Shown here: piece after piece, positions 35,491-44,186 of the stretch
How positions within the stretch are numbered: position 1 is the stretch's first letter
How the letters are laid out: each line of letters starts with the position of its first letter
DNA from: Halorussus salinus
GTDB taxonomy: Archaea; Halobacteriota; Halobacteria; Halobacteriales; Haladaptataceae
Assembly: GCF_004765815.2 (NCBI RefSeq)
Contig: NZ_SBIS02000007.1
Span: 310,001 to 374,000 of the forward strand
DNA length: 64,000 bases
Direction: 5' to 3'
The notes under the pieces: generated by a model
What the model was told of the DNA's origin: nothing
Seen by the model: the letters and a program-made list of their open reading frames with translations, nothing else
The model's database searches: none
Position numbers and translations under genes: made by a program

Positions 35491-35675
35491 CCCGGCGTGC
35501 GCTGGCGGCTCCTCGTGGGCCGCCGACACGCGCGAGGGACGAGGCTTGCGAGACGCGACGCGTCTCGCCCATCTTCGAACGTCGTTCGCAGACATCGCAG
35601 CGAAGCGAGTAGCGCAATCGGTCGGGGAGGACGAGGTGCGGCGCGGTGCTGTGCGGGGCGGTCTGATAGGAGTCG
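35491..35675 (+). repeat. Structured intergenic element, family B copy 4 (divergent, possible ncRNA)
   Basis: It shares CCCGGCGTGCGCT, a hairpin GGCGGC/GCCGCC (35504-35524), CGCGCGAGGGACGAG, GAGTAGCGCAATCGGTCGGG and GTGCTGTGCGG with the other copies. It has an extra ~45 bp in the variable region and an altered end (GGTCTGATAGGAGTCGGC). The 35450-35885 gap otherwise contains low-complexity and A/T-rich sequence without a gene. Confidence 0.6.
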
Positions 35676-35885
35676 GCACCAGTGCGATTCGCAGTTGCAG
35701 TGCGGTCTGCTATTGCGGTGCAGGTTGGATGGTGTCGGTAGTAGCTAGCTTCGTTTCACTTTCGCTACCTCCTCGCGTCCCGCATTCTCGCAAAATCGGT
35801 CTCTCACCGAGCTATCACTCGACAAGAATCAAAACCGAAACCGCCAACGACCAGAGAACGAGCGACCGCCGAACTCGATTCCAAC

Positions 35886-36086
35886 TCAGTACTGCCGCGA
35901 CATCCAGAGACCGACACCAGTCATCAACAGCACGAACAAGACGATGACGCCCACGACCGCCAACGCGCCCGTCTGCGTGAGTCCGCCGTTGCCGTAGGTC
36001 ATGCCCACGCCGACGAGGAGGGCGATGAAGACGCCGACGGAACCCGCACCGACGAGAATCTCGCGGCGCGTCTCCTTATCTACCAT
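35886..36086 (-). CDS. Small two-helix membrane protein (66 residues)
   Basis: The protein starts MVDKETRREILVGAGSVGVF. It has helix 1 (about 10-30), a short GNGGLTQTG loop and helix 2 (ALAVVGVIVLFVLLMTGVGL). A positively charged head and the Met-Ser-Arg-Gln-Tyr end are typical of haloarchaeal small membrane proteins. The function is unknown. The start is set by ATG 36086, preceded by CTCCTTATC-type A/T-poor DNA, so the promoter is unclear. Confidence 0.72.
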   Translation of the reverse strand: MVDKETRREILVGAGSVGVFIALLVGVGMTYGNGGLTQTGALAVVGVIVLFVLLMTGVGLWMSRQY

Positions 36087-36126
36087 GGCCGACGATTCCG
36101 AGGGTATCGGCAAAAGGGCTTCGGAA

Positions 36127-36336
36127 CGACCTTTTGCTGCGCTTCGCGGCGCGGCTCCGCCGCGCCGCTCCGCTGGCAAAAGCTCGACCAAAAACACGGC
36201 GGTCGTCCCGCCGCTCGCTGCGCTCGCTCTCGTCCTCCCTTGGTCCGCTCGCTCGTCGCGTCGCGCGGCGCTTCGCGCCGCGTCTCGCTCCTCGCTCGCG
36301 GGACGATTGCTGGTGCGCGAGCCGTCGGCTCGCTGA
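36127..36336. repeat. Cluster of perfect hairpins between two genes
   Basis: Perfect stem-loops recur: GGCGCGGC tcc GCCGCGCC (36148-36166), CGCGGCGC ttc GCGCCGCG (about 36264-36282) and GCGAGCC gtc GGCTCGC (36317-36333). CTTTTGCTGCG and CTGGCAAAAGCTCGACCAAAA, which pair CTTTTG with CAAAAG, flank the first hairpin. It resembles a degenerate intergenic repeat rather than coding DNA. The rest of the 36087-36580 gap (after 36337) shows nothing recognised apart from A/T-rich promoter-like DNA. Confidence 0.55.
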
Positions 36337-36580
36337 AATTCTGGTGGTCGAATCGAGCGCGCGGTGGCCCAGATTAATTCGTGCTTTCATTTCTCGAATT
36401 TACACGTTATTGGCCTATTAAACTCCTCTCACGTACGTCTAGCTGTACTGGTAGATGCAAAACTTAGGAGCGTCCAGCCCCTATCTATTCGTACGCGGAA
36501 CCGGCCGACAGAGCGCGGGCGAGACGTTGAGACGCCGATTTCGGTAGTCGTCGGTCGGCCGCACACAGAGAGGGAAGCCA

Positions 36581-37276
36581 ATGGCAAACACAACAGCTTC
36601 CGAACGAACGCGCGCATCGCTCCCGCCCGTCGAGGGCGTGACCGACCTGCGGTCCCAGCGCGCCCGGATGGAGCGCATGGCGGTCACGCCGCTCGGCGGC
36701 GGCGTCTACGAAGTCGAGAGCCAGAGCGGCCACACCTACTCGGTGGACCTGCCGGGCGGGCGCTGTACCTGCCCGGACCACAACTTCCGAGGAGTTCGGT
36801 GCAAGCACATCCGGCGAGTGGCGATTGAGGTCACCGAGGGGCGCGTCCCGCCGCCCGGCAAGCAGGCCGTCGCGTGCCGGAACTGCGGCGACGAACTGTT
36901 CGTGGGCGAGACCGAACCCGGCCCGCACTTCTGTCCGGAGTGCAGGCTGGAACCGGGCGAGACCGTCGTGGACCGCGAGACCGGCGACCTGCTGGTCGTC
37001 GTCCGGACGACGCCCCGGCGGGCCGACGAGGTCGAGATTACCGGCCACGACTGCACGGTTGCGGCGTACGCGACCAACGAGGCGTATCGCCCCGACGACG
37101 TGGTGGTCGAAGCGATGTACCCGGTTCCGGCGGGCCTCGCTTCCGACGAGATGAAGCCCCACCACTTGCGGCGCTACTCGTTCCCGCGAGGCCGACTCAC
37201 TCGCAGGCGCGAGGAGGCCCGCCCGGCCGAGCGCGAGGACCAGTCGGCGCTCGGCGACTTCGAGGCGAGCGTCTGA
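36581..37276 (+). CDS. SWIM zinc-finger protein with additional zinc ribbon
   Basis: The 231-residue protein has a SWIM motif (GGRCTCPDHNFRGVRCKHIRR: CxC...CxH at about 62-76), then a CxxC/CxxC ribbon (ACRNCGDEL ... HFCPECRL, about 97-119). An S1-like or uncharacterised C-terminal part with a basic tail (FPRGRLTRRREEARPAERE) follows. SWIM domains bind nucleic acid or protein and occur next to recombination functions; hjc lies about 300 bp downstream on the opposite strand. The exact role is unknown. AGAGGGA before the ATG may act as ribosome site. Confidence 0.82.
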   Translation: MANTTASERTRASLPPVEGVTDLRSQRARMERMAVTPLGGGVYEVESQSGHTYSVDLPGGRCTCPDHNFRGVRCKHIRRVAIEVTEGRVPPPGKQAVACRNCGDELFVGETEPGPHFCPECRLEPGETVVDRETGDLLVVVRTTPRRADEVEITGHDCTVAAYATNEAYRPDDVVVEAMYPVPAGLASDEMKPHHLRRYSFPRGRLTRRREEARPAEREDQSALGDFEASV

Positions 37277-37332
37277 GGAGTCGAGTTCCGAACGGACGAG
37301 CCGAGAAGTGGGTGTCGTGACGAGTGAGCGGT

Positions 37333-37381
37333 CGCGGCGGTCCGGCCCTCCGATGGCGTGCCCCGCCTCCGGACCGCCGCG
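37333..37381. terminator. 13-bp inverted repeat between convergent SWIM and hjc genes
   Basis: CGCGGCGGTCCGG (37333-37345) is complementary to CCGGACCGCCGCG (37369-37381) with a 23-nt loop. It lies between convergent genes, where a transcript-ending hairpin would fit, but no T-run follows, so terminator is a guess. The remaining 37277-37576 gap shows nothing else. Confidence 0.4.
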
Positions 37382-37576
37382 GGACCCCGCTGGACGCTCC
37401 GAAATTCGGAACGTGTGGTCAGTTGCAATGCGACGGTCGGTGACGTAGCCCACGGGAGACACTCGACCGAAACCCGACTGCGCCACCGACAGTGGTATAA
37501 TAGTCACGATTGCTGATATAGCTTTTCATACCAGTTGGTGAGTGTATCGAAGTCCCACAGCGACCGGACCGAGAAA

Positions 37577-38071
37577 CTACTCCAGCATCGCCGCCGCCTC
37601 GTCGGGCGAGAGGACGCCCTGCTCGACGGCGTGCAACACGTCGCGGATGTCGTGACCGTCGTCTCCGTCGTCGTCCTCGTCGCTCTCCCGGAGCGCGTCG
37701 AGGGCATCGCCGTCTTCGAGCGCGGTCTCTTTCTTGACGCGGTAGTTGCCGCCGTCGGTCTGATGCACGTCCGCGGGATGGAAGAAGAACCAGTCCTCGC
37801 GGTCGAACCGCACGCCGATTTTGGGCTTCGCGCCGAAGTTCTGCGAGAAGTACACCAGCGCCTCTACCTCCTCGCCGGTCAGGTAGATGGGGTCGCCAGA
37901 ACTCGATTTGGCCTCGATAGCGTAGAAGACCGTCCCGTCGCCCGCCAGCACGTCCGGGAGTTCCCGCTCGGTGGCGCTCCCGCTGGCGGGCGCGCGCATG
38001 ACCGCGAACCCGGCCTCGTCGAGTCGGTTGACGAGTTCGCGCTCGCGCCTGTCACCCTTGGCGTTGGACAT
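37577..38071 (-). CDS. hjc: Holliday junction resolvase Hjc
   Basis: The 164-residue protein begins [20 protein letters not shown] with the conserved catalytic Glu. It continues with [20 protein letters not shown] (Asp), then [20 protein letters not shown] (E-x-K), the full PD-(D/E)XK set of archaeal Hjc. It resolves four-way junctions during recombination. A long acidic C-terminal extension ([20 protein letters not shown] then [20 protein letters not shown]) is haloarchaeal and may bind a partner. Confidence 0.94.
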   Translation of the reverse strand: MSNAKGDRRERELVNRLDEAGFAVMRAPASGSATERELPDVLAGDGTVFYAIEAKSSSGDPIYLTGEEVEALVYFSQNFGAKPKIGVRFDREDWFFFHPADVHQTDGGNYRVKKETALEDGDALDALRESDEDDDGDDGHDIRDVLHAVEQGVLSPDEAAAMLE

Positions 38072-38235
38072 CGGCCACCCCCGAGAGACCCGTCGTGTCT
38101 GGCATAGTCGGTACTGCTTCCTTCGGCGTGTTAAGTTTCTCGGGAGCGCGGTGGAAGTGAACCGGGCGACCGCCTGCGTCCGCGGCCGCGCGGGCGGCCA
38201 GCGGCTTTTTGTCCGGCAGTCCCACTCACTCTGTC

Positions 38236-39081
38236 GTGGCCAAAGAGGAACTCGACCAGCGCATCGAGACCGAGCCGCCGGGCGAGGGCCAGAAGTCCAA
38301 GCAGGAGATTCTGGCCCAAGAGATACAGGAGGGGTTGGAGGAACTCGAACGCCCGGCCGACGGGCTGTTTCTCTCGGGCGTCTCGGCCGGACTCGACATC
38401 GGCTTCGGCCCGCTGTTCATGGCGGTCCTCCTCACGCTGGTCGGCGGGACGTGGGGCGAACCACTGACGAGAATCGTCGTCGCCAACGCCTACGCGCTCG
38501 GATTCATCTTCGTCATCGGCGGCCGGTCGGAACTGTTCACCGAACACACCGCGCGCGCCAGCCTGCCCCTCCTCGACGGCCGGGCGAGCCTCGGCGAGTT
38601 GGCCCGGCTCTGGGCGCTGGTCTACGGCGGGAACATTCTCGGCGGGAGCGTCTTCGCCGTCTCGATGGTGTACTTCGCTCCGGCCTACGGCATCGCCGAG
38701 TCCGCGGCGTTCGGCGAAATCGCGGCGAACGTCGCGGGCCACGGGCCGTGGCTCCTGCTGGCTGGCGGCGTCGTCGCCGGGTGGCTGATGGGCCTGCTCT
38801 CGTGGTTGCTGACCGCCGCCAAGGAGAGTATCTCGCGCATCGCGGTGGTCTGGCTGGTCACGACCAGCATCGGACTCGCGCACTTGCCCCACTCCATCGC
38901 GGGCAACGTCGAGGTGTTGGCGGGGGCGCTGGCCTCGCCGCGCATCTCGCTGGCCCAATACGTCGGATTCCTCGCGCTCGCGACGGTCGGCAACGCCATC
39001 GGCGGGTCGGTGTTCGTCGCCCTGCTCAAGTACGGACACGTGGTGCGCGGCGGCGAGGAGTCCGAGTCCGAGACCGAATAA
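38236..39081 (+). CDS. Formate/nitrite transporter (FNT) family channel
   Basis: From the GTG at 38236 the protein is 281 residues with six hydrophobic segments (first [20 protein letters not shown]-like segment around 55-75). It shows the FNT pattern [16 protein letters not shown] and [28 protein letters not shown] about 27 nt upstream marks a leaderless start. FNT pentamers pass small monovalent anions; the substrate is not determined. The N-terminus is highly charged ([20 protein letters not shown]). Confidence 0.9.
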   Translation: MAKEELDQRIETEPPGEGQKSKQEILAQEIQEGLEELERPADGLFLSGVSAGLDIGFGPLFMAVLLTLVGGTWGEPLTRIVVANAYALGFIFVIGGRSELFTEHTARASLPLLDGRASLGELARLWALVYGGNILGGSVFAVSMVYFAPAYGIAESAAFGEIAANVAGHGPWLLLAGGVVAGWLMGLLSWLLTAAKESISRIAVVWLVTTSIGLAHLPHSIAGNVEVLAGALASPRISLAQYVGFLALATVGNAIGGSVFVALLKYGHVVRGGEESESETE

Positions 39082-39092
39082 CGACGCGGGAG

Positions 39093-40061
39093 CTACCGCC
39101 CGCCCGACCGCTCGGGACCGACCTCGCCAGCCAGAAACTCGACCGCCGCGTCGGTGGCGTCGTCGGTCGGTTCCAGCCACGGCATGTGGCCGTGGTCCTG
39201 CAGGGTCACGAAGTCGGCGTTGGCCATCGCACCCGCGACCGGCCGACCGACCGACGGCGGCCAGAAGAAGTCCTCGGTCCCCCAGACGAACCGGGTCGGG
39301 AGGTCGATATCGCGGACCTCCTCGCGGAGGTCGAACTGCGGGTTCATCCCGCGGAACGTGCCCAGCGTCTCCATCATCGAGAGGAGGCTCTCGCGCTGGC
39401 CGGGCAGGCCCTCGCCGACGACGCTCGGGCGGAAGTAGGCGTCGGGAATCGCGGCGTCGTCCGCGACGTTGATGCGCCGGAACTCCGCGCGGGACTCCGG
39501 CACCGTCTCGGTCTCGAAGTAGTCGAAGAGCCACCGACCGACGCCGGGCAGGTCGAAGAGTCGGAAGAGCGCAGGGATGTCCCGCGAGAGTCCGGCGGGC
39601 GCGCCGATGGCACAGAGCCGTTCGACGCGCTCGGGGCGGTCAACCGCGAGCGCGAGCGACTGGAACCCGCCGAGCGAGTTGCCCATCACGGCGGCCGATT
39701 CGACTCCAACCGCGTCCAGAAAGTCCGTGACGTACTCGACGCCGAACTCCCGGAAGCCCGTCTCGCGGTAGTCCACCGCGGTCGAGAGTCCCCGGCCCGG
39801 CCGGTCGGGAACGTAGACGGTGAAGCGGTCAGTCAGCGCGTCGAACATCGGGAGCCAGCAGGTCGCGGTCGCGCCGAGTCCGTGGAGCGCGAGGAGCGCC
39901 GGTCCCTCGCCAGCGGTCAGGTAGTGGACGCGCCCGGCGGGGTCGGGGAGGGTCACGAACCGCGATTCGGCGTCCACGTCGTAGTGGTCACAGACTTCCG
40001 AGAGGGCATCGACGTACGGTCTCGCCGTCTCGCTCGGCTCGTAGTCGTACTGAAGGGTCAC
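39093..40061 (-). CDS. Alpha/beta hydrolase
   Basis: The 322-residue protein from GTG 40061 shows LLALHGLGATATCWLPMF (oxyanion loop), the nucleophile elbow AVMGNSLGGFQSLAL (Ser), TRFVWGTEDFFWPP (Asp) and LQDHGHMPWLE (His). The cap domain around 195-240 is typical of esterase or hydrolase family members. A TATA-like GCTTTTTC about 27 nt upstream supports the GTG start. The gene ends 11 bp from the end of the convergent FNT gene. The substrate is unknown. Confidence 0.9.
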   Translation of the reverse strand: MTLQYDYEPSETARPYVDALSEVCDHYDVDAESRFVTLPDPAGRVHYLTAGEGPALLALHGLGATATCWLPMFDALTDRFTVYVPDRPGRGLSTAVDYRETGFREFGVEYVTDFLDAVGVESAAVMGNSLGGFQSLALAVDRPERVERLCAIGAPAGLSRDIPALFRLFDLPGVGRWLFDYFETETVPESRAEFRRINVADDAAIPDAYFRPSVVGEGLPGQRESLLSMMETLGTFRGMNPQFDLREEVRDIDLPTRFVWGTEDFFWPPSVGRPVAGAMANADFVTLQDHGHMPWLEPTDDATDAAVEFLAGEVGPERSGGR

Positions 40062-40187
40062 GGTCCGGGATACGGACTCCGGAGAAAAAGCGTTAGCGAC
40101 CGCAAGTCTCCATCGCACCCACTGCACCCGCCGGTCTCGGCCTCGGAGCCGCGGGGAAGACGCTCTCGGAGTCGCCGGGAGAACTGC

Positions 40188-41345
40188 TCAGAGCCGCGGC
40201 GAGACCTTCCACTGGCTGTCGATGCGCCAGCCCTCCTCGCCCTCGACGAGTTTCGCGTCCACGGCTTCCCAGCCGAAATCGCGGTCACCGTCCGCACCGC
40301 GGAGCCGCGCGCCGACGCGGTACCAGCCCGGTTCGGACGGCTCGACGGCCAGTTCGTCGTGGTCGCCGTCGCAGGGGGTGGTCCACTCGACCGGTCCCGC
40401 GCCGGGAAGCTCCTCGTCGGTGGCGTCCGGGCCGCCGAGGTAGCCGACGCCGCACCCGACCACGCGGGCGTCGTAGTCCCGGACCCGGTGGCCGTGGCGG
40501 TCGTGCCACGCGGCGTAGCTCCCGCCGCGCCACTTGCGTCGGCCGTTCCGCCCGCGAGTGGGACTCTCGCCGCTCCCGCGCTTGCCGGGGCTGGGCTTGC
40601 GGCCGCCACTGCTTCCGCTCTTGGACCCGCCACTGCTACCGCCGCTCCCGGACTTCCCGCTCTTGGACCCGCCGCCGCTTCCGGACTTCGACCCGCCGCT
40701 TCCGCCCCATCCGCTACCACCGCTCCCGCTTCCGCTACCGCCGCTCCCGCTGCCACTGCCACCGCTCCGTCCGCCGCGGCCGCTGCCTCCTCTGCCGGGA
40801 CGCCCGGCCGCGACGCCGACCGGGAGGAGTGCGGCCAGCGAGTCGCCGATGCTCCCGAGCGAGGAGGCCGCGGTGTCGGAACCGGTCGTCCGGTTCGCCG
40901 TCGCGGTCTCGTTCGTCGTCGCAGTCGCGGTCCCGCTCGTCGTCCCGGTGGCCGTCGCGTTCGCGGTCGTCGCGGTCCGAGTGGCGTTCGCGCTCGCGGT
41001 GGTCGTCGCGCCCTGCTCGGTCAGCGACTCCACTACCGGGTTCGACTCGAAGGCGACGCGGAGTTCCGCCTCACTCGCCTCGACGGCCGCGAAGACGGCC
41101 GACTCCCGAGGAGGCGCGGTCAGGTCCGCGGGCGTCTCGGTCTCGTCGGTTTCGTCCGTCTCGTCGCGCTCCTCGGGCGTCGTCTCGACGGCATCGGCTT
41201 CCACGTCGTCGGTTCGGTCGGTCGGTCGCTCTGTTTCCCGTCGTCGCGTCTGCTGGTCGTCGCTCGAACTCGACAGACACCCGGCGAGACCGACGGTCGC
41301 GCCGAGCGTCGCCGCGCTCGTGTGGAGGACTTGGCGGCGTTGCAC
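40188..41345 (-). CDS. Lipobox-containing secreted protein with Gly/Ser-rich low-complexity centre
   Basis: The 385-residue product starts MQRRQVLHTSAATLGATVGL with an RR motif and an AGC lipobox at about residue 23, so it is probably a Tat-exported lipoprotein. An acidic Thr-rich region, then a Gly/Ser/Lys stretch (about 195-260, patterns GSGSGG, GSKSG), leads to a C-terminal folded domain (DYDARVVGCGVGYLGGPDAT; WRIDSQWKVSPRL). No domain was recognised. The start is a GTG with a TATA-like AACATTTACC about 30 nt upstream. Confidence 0.72.
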   Translation of the reverse strand: MQRRQVLHTSAATLGATVGLAGCLSSSSDDQQTRRRETERPTDRTDDVEADAVETTPEERDETDETDETETPADLTAPPRESAVFAAVEASEAELRVAFESNPVVESLTEQGATTTASANATRTATTANATATGTTSGTATATTNETATANRTTGSDTAASSLGSIGDSLAALLPVGVAAGRPGRGGSGRGGRSGGSGSGSGGSGSGSGGSGWGGSGGSKSGSGGGSKSGKSGSGGSSGGSKSGSSGGRKPSPGKRGSGESPTRGRNGRRKWRGGSYAAWHDRHGHRVRDYDARVVGCGVGYLGGPDATDEELPGAGPVEWTTPCDGDHDELAVEPSEPGWYRVGARLRGADGDRDFGWEAVDAKLVEGEEGWRIDSQWKVSPRL

Positions 41346-41563
41346 GAGACGGAGCGTCGAATCGAAGGGGTAAATGTTTGTTGGGAATCGCCCGCGGGCG
41401 GAACGACTACGAGTATCGAAGACGGCGAGGAAACCGGTTTCGAGGCCCGGCGGAGTGAGGAGGTCTCATACCTCTTCACGGAGAGATCATCGTCCTCCGA
41501 ACCGCCCACATCTATATAGTCATTTTAGACTAAAAAGCTTGGTGAAGTAGTGATAGCTTGTGT

Positions 41564-42847
41564 CTACGTCCCGTGCTGCCAGCTATCCATGTACTCGGCC
41601 TGCTCGTCGGTCAGGTCGTCGTACTCGACGCCTTCCGCGTCCAGCTTGATTTCGGCGATTTCGCGGTCCAGTTCGTCGGGCACCTCGTGGACGCCAGCGT
41701 CGTACTCCTCGCCGCTCTCGACCAGTTCGCGGACGACGGCGGCCTGCACGCCGAAGCTCTGGTCCATGACCTCGACGGGGTGGCCCAGCGCGATGGGCGA
41801 CGCGAGGTTGACGAGTCGGCCTTCCGCGAGGACGTTCAGACGGCGGCCGTCTTCCATCTCGTACTCCCGAACGCCGTCGCGGGCCTCGCGCTCGCTCACG
41901 GCGAGGTCCGAGAGTTGGTCGAGGTTGACCTCCACGTCGAAGTGGCCCGCGTTCGCCAGCAGGACGCCGTCCTGCATCTTCTCGAAGTGGTCTTCGGTGA
42001 CGACGTTCTTGTTCCCGGTCGTGGTGAGGAACACGTCACCGACCTCGGCGGCCTCGGCCATCGGCATCACGTCGTAGCCCTCCATGTGCGCCTCCAGCGC
42101 GCGGCGGGGTTCGACCTCGGTCACGATGACGTTCGCGTTCTGGCCCGAGGCCTTCTTGGCGACGCCGCGGCCGCAGTCGCCGTAGCCCGCGACGACGACG
42201 TTCTTGCCCGCCCACGAGAGGTTCGTGGTCATGGCGATGTTCGCCAGCGAGGACTCGCCGGTGCCGTGGACGTTGTCGAACAGGCGCTTCATCGGCGTGT
42301 CGTTCACCGCGAAGACGGGGTAGTCGAGCGCGCCGTCCTCGTCCATCGCGCGCAGTCGGTGGACGCCCGTGGTGGTCTCCTCGGCCCCGCCGACGATGGA
42401 GTCGATGAGTTCCGGATAGTCCTCGTGGATGGCCGCCACGAGGTCCATGCCGTCGTCCACGGTGATGGTCGGTTCGTGGGAGATGACCGCCTCGATGGCC
42501 GCGTAGTACTCGTCGTCGTCCACCTCGCGCTTGGCGTAGGAGGTGATGTTCGGGTGTTCGTCCAAGGCGGCGCTCACGTCGTCGTGTGTCGAGAGGGGGT
42601 TACAGCCGGTGATAGCGACCTCCGCGCCGCCCTCGGCGAGGGTTTCGACCAGCACGGCGGTCTTGGCCTCGACGTGCATCGCCATGCCGATGCGCTGGCC
42701 CGCGAACGGTTGGTTTGCCTCGAAGTCCGCCTGCATCGCGGTCAGAATCGGCATGTGTTCGCGCGCCCAGTCCATCTTGCGGTGGCCCTCGGTGCGAGCG
42801 GCGTCTACGTCCTCGACCTGCTCGCTTATCGTCGGATACTCTGCCAT
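41564..42847 (-). CDS. ahcY: Adenosylhomocysteinase
   Basis: The 427-residue enzyme begins MAEYPTISEQVEDVDAARTE. It has AITGCNPLSTHDDVSAAL, the substrate region NDTPMKRLFDNVHGTGESS, the NAD loop VVVAGYGDCGRGVAKKASG and the C-terminal signature LVNLASPIALGHPVEVMDQS. It hydrolyses S-adenosylhomocysteine reversibly to adenosine and homocysteine, clearing the product of methyltransferases. CGTTTTGGG about 27 nt upstream fits a leaderless start. The related SAH/MTA deaminase gene lies at 52401. Confidence 0.96.
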   Translation of the reverse strand: MAEYPTISEQVEDVDAARTEGHRKMDWAREHMPILTAMQADFEANQPFAGQRIGMAMHVEAKTAVLVETLAEGGAEVAITGCNPLSTHDDVSAALDEHPNITSYAKREVDDDEYYAAIEAVISHEPTITVDDGMDLVAAIHEDYPELIDSIVGGAEETTTGVHRLRAMDEDGALDYPVFAVNDTPMKRLFDNVHGTGESSLANIAMTTNLSWAGKNVVVAGYGDCGRGVAKKASGQNANVIVTEVEPRRALEAHMEGYDVMPMAEAAEVGDVFLTTTGNKNVVTEDHFEKMQDGVLLANAGHFDVEVNLDQLSDLAVSEREARDGVREYEMEDGRRLNVLAEGRLVNLASPIALGHPVEVMDQSFGVQAAVVRELVESGEEYDAGVHEVPDELDREIAEIKLDAEGVEYDDLTDEQAEYMDSWQHGT

Positions 42848-42944
42848 ACCCGAGCAATGGGCCACCGCGCCCAAAACGGTACCGAAGGCCACCGCGACGA
42901 CCGAGCGGCCGGATTTGGGCGTCCGTCGGTCGTCGGGCGGAATC

Positions 42945-43011
42945 GGTTCGTCGTCGGTCGGAGTTCGTTCGTCGTCGGTCGAAGTCGGTTCGTCGTCGTC
43001 GGGGTCGGTTC
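42945..43011. repeat. Degenerate ~20-bp repeat, three copies
   Basis: GGTTCGTCGTCGGTCGGAGT and close variants recur in direct order between ahcY and the small membrane protein gene. Every copy has TTCGTCGTCG. No function is visible. Confidence 0.65.
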
Positions 43012-43072
43012 GACCTCGCGCCCGGAATCGACTCCTCGTCGCGTTCGGTCCGGTTCCGTTCCCGTCGCTCTC

Positions 43073-43354
43073 CTACTGATACCGTTCGAGGAGGGCGACC
43101 ACGACGCGAACGACCACCAGCGGCAGGGCGAACGTCGCGCCGATGGCGGCGACCCACGCGACCAGCAGGACCGGGAGCGTAAGCGACACGAGGTCCGCCG
43201 CGGTGGCGAACGCCGCGCCCGTGGCCACCGCCGCGACGACGAACGCCAACAGGGTAGCGGCGGGGAACGTGAACCGGGTCAGTCCCGCGGCGATGCGACC
43301 GCGTCGAGCGCGGGTCGAAGGCGTGACCCGCCGGAGTTTCGCGTTCAGTTTCAT
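43073..43354 (-). CDS. Small membrane protein (93 residues)
   Basis: The N-terminal ~25 residues are basic (MKLNAKLRRVTPSTRARRGR), followed by two long hydrophobic helices (FPAATLLAFVVAAVATGAAF and VLLVAWVAAIGATFALPLVV). A positive head anchors it in the cytoplasm. No homologue is recognised and no operon partner is seen. Confidence rests on codon bias and topology only. Confidence 0.58.
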   Translation of the reverse strand: MKLNAKLRRVTPSTRARRGRIAAGLTRFTFPAATLLAFVVAAVATGAAFATAADLVSLTLPVLLVAWVAAIGATFALPLVVVRVVVALLERYQ

Positions 43355-43483
43355 CGGTCTTTCCTCACGTGTAGATTGGAGTGCCGACCCCTAAAGTGTA
43401 ATCTGAATAATATTTTTGTAGTCGGCGTTACCGGAATCGAGTTCTGTAAAAATGCTGTCGTTTGGCGCTCGCCGCGCCCGGCG

Positions 43484-43954
43484 CTACTCTCGGGGGTCCC
43501 GGTCCGGGCCGGGGTACTCGCCGCCCTCGACGGCCTCGTAGAGCGATGCGGGGTCGAACAGCGCGGCGAACCCCTCGGGCGTCTTGACGCTGGTGTTCAG
43601 CCGCGAGCCGAAGGTCGCGCTCGCCTCGGCGCTCCGGAGGTCGTCGTCGTAGCTCAGAATGTGGGCGGCCTGCCCCCGGTAGGCGCTCGCCAGCGCCGGG
43701 TGGTCGCTCGGCGGGTGTTCGACTTCGACGCGCAACTCCTCGATTCGCTCGCGCCACGCCGCCGCGAGGTCGGCGTCCCCGAGCGACCGAATCACGGCTT
43801 CGGCGTCGTCGAGGAGGTCGTCGCTGGCGACCAACTCGACCCACGAGTGGCTCCGAATCGCGTCCATCGCCTCGCGGGCAGCCCCGCCGACGAGAAGGTC
43901 GGCGGCCAGCACGTCGGCGTCCGCGACGATTCGAGCCGGGTTCGTCTCAGGCAT
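43484..43954 (-). CDS. PIN-like domain protein (DUF7384-like)
   Basis: The 156-residue protein starts MPETNPARIVADADVLAADL with an Asp-x-Asp after the first strand. It has SDDLLDDAEAVI in the middle and ends the core with AAHILSYDDDLRS, placing acidic residues as in PIN nucleases. I believe it belongs to haloarchaeal DUF7384. It overlaps the stop of the 37-residue ORF upstream by eight bases, suggesting translational coupling in a toxin-antitoxin-like pair. Nuclease activity is inference. Confidence 0.72.
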   Translation of the reverse strand: MPETNPARIVADADVLAADLLVGGAAREAMDAIRSHSWVELVASDDLLDDAEAVIRSLGDADLAAAWRERIEELRVEVEHPPSDHPALASAYRGQAAHILSYDDDLRSAEASATFGSRLNTSVKTPEGFAALFDPASLYEAVEGGEYPGPDRDPRE

Positions 43955-44060
43955 CCGCGTCCTCCTCGTCGGCCGCCCGGCGGTCGGCCAGCGTCTCGCG
44001 TATCGTCGTCGCGTCGGTCCGGTACTCCTCGGCGCGCTCGAAGAGGTCGCCCCAGTGCAT
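43947..44060 (-). CDS. 37-residue small protein, coupled to PIN-like gene
   Basis: Translation from the ATG at 44058-44060 gives MHWGDLFERAEEYRTDATTI followed by RETLADRRAADEEDADA and TGA. It is wholly helical and charged, the type of short antitoxin or adaptor peptide. ACTTTTCACC on the minus strand sits about 27 nt upstream, so it is likely leaderless. It is too short for family assignment. Confidence 0.6.
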   Translation of the reverse strand: MHWGDLFERAEEYRTDATTIRETLADRRAADEEDADA

Positions 44061-44186
44061 GCTCGGAGATGGGAGTCGCGCGGTGAAAAGTCTGCTCGAC
44101 TCCTTCGAGTTGGCTGTCGTGAACTGTGAACTGTGAACTGTTGGGTCTGGAAATAGCTCTCACCGAGGGTGACGAGAAGACGGTTG

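Noticed and set aside
16680-35675. Family B elements as insertion sequence ends or MITEs
   Set aside because: No terminal inverted repeats spanning the whole element or target duplications could be seen; the base-pair changes inside the stem fit RNA structure better. MITE origin is not excluded.
37971-41519. 1182-residue plus-strand frame
   Set aside because: It lies across the FNT gene in a different frame and opposes hydrolase and lipoprotein genes. Its composition (Arg/Pro/Gly runs) is that of a GC-rich shadow frame, and the real genes have domains and promoters.
41346-41563. Minus-strand ORF reading upstream of the lipoprotein start (MGGSEDDDLSVKRY...)
   Set aside because: It overlaps the lipoprotein signal peptide in another frame; no promoter with correct spacing, no motif.
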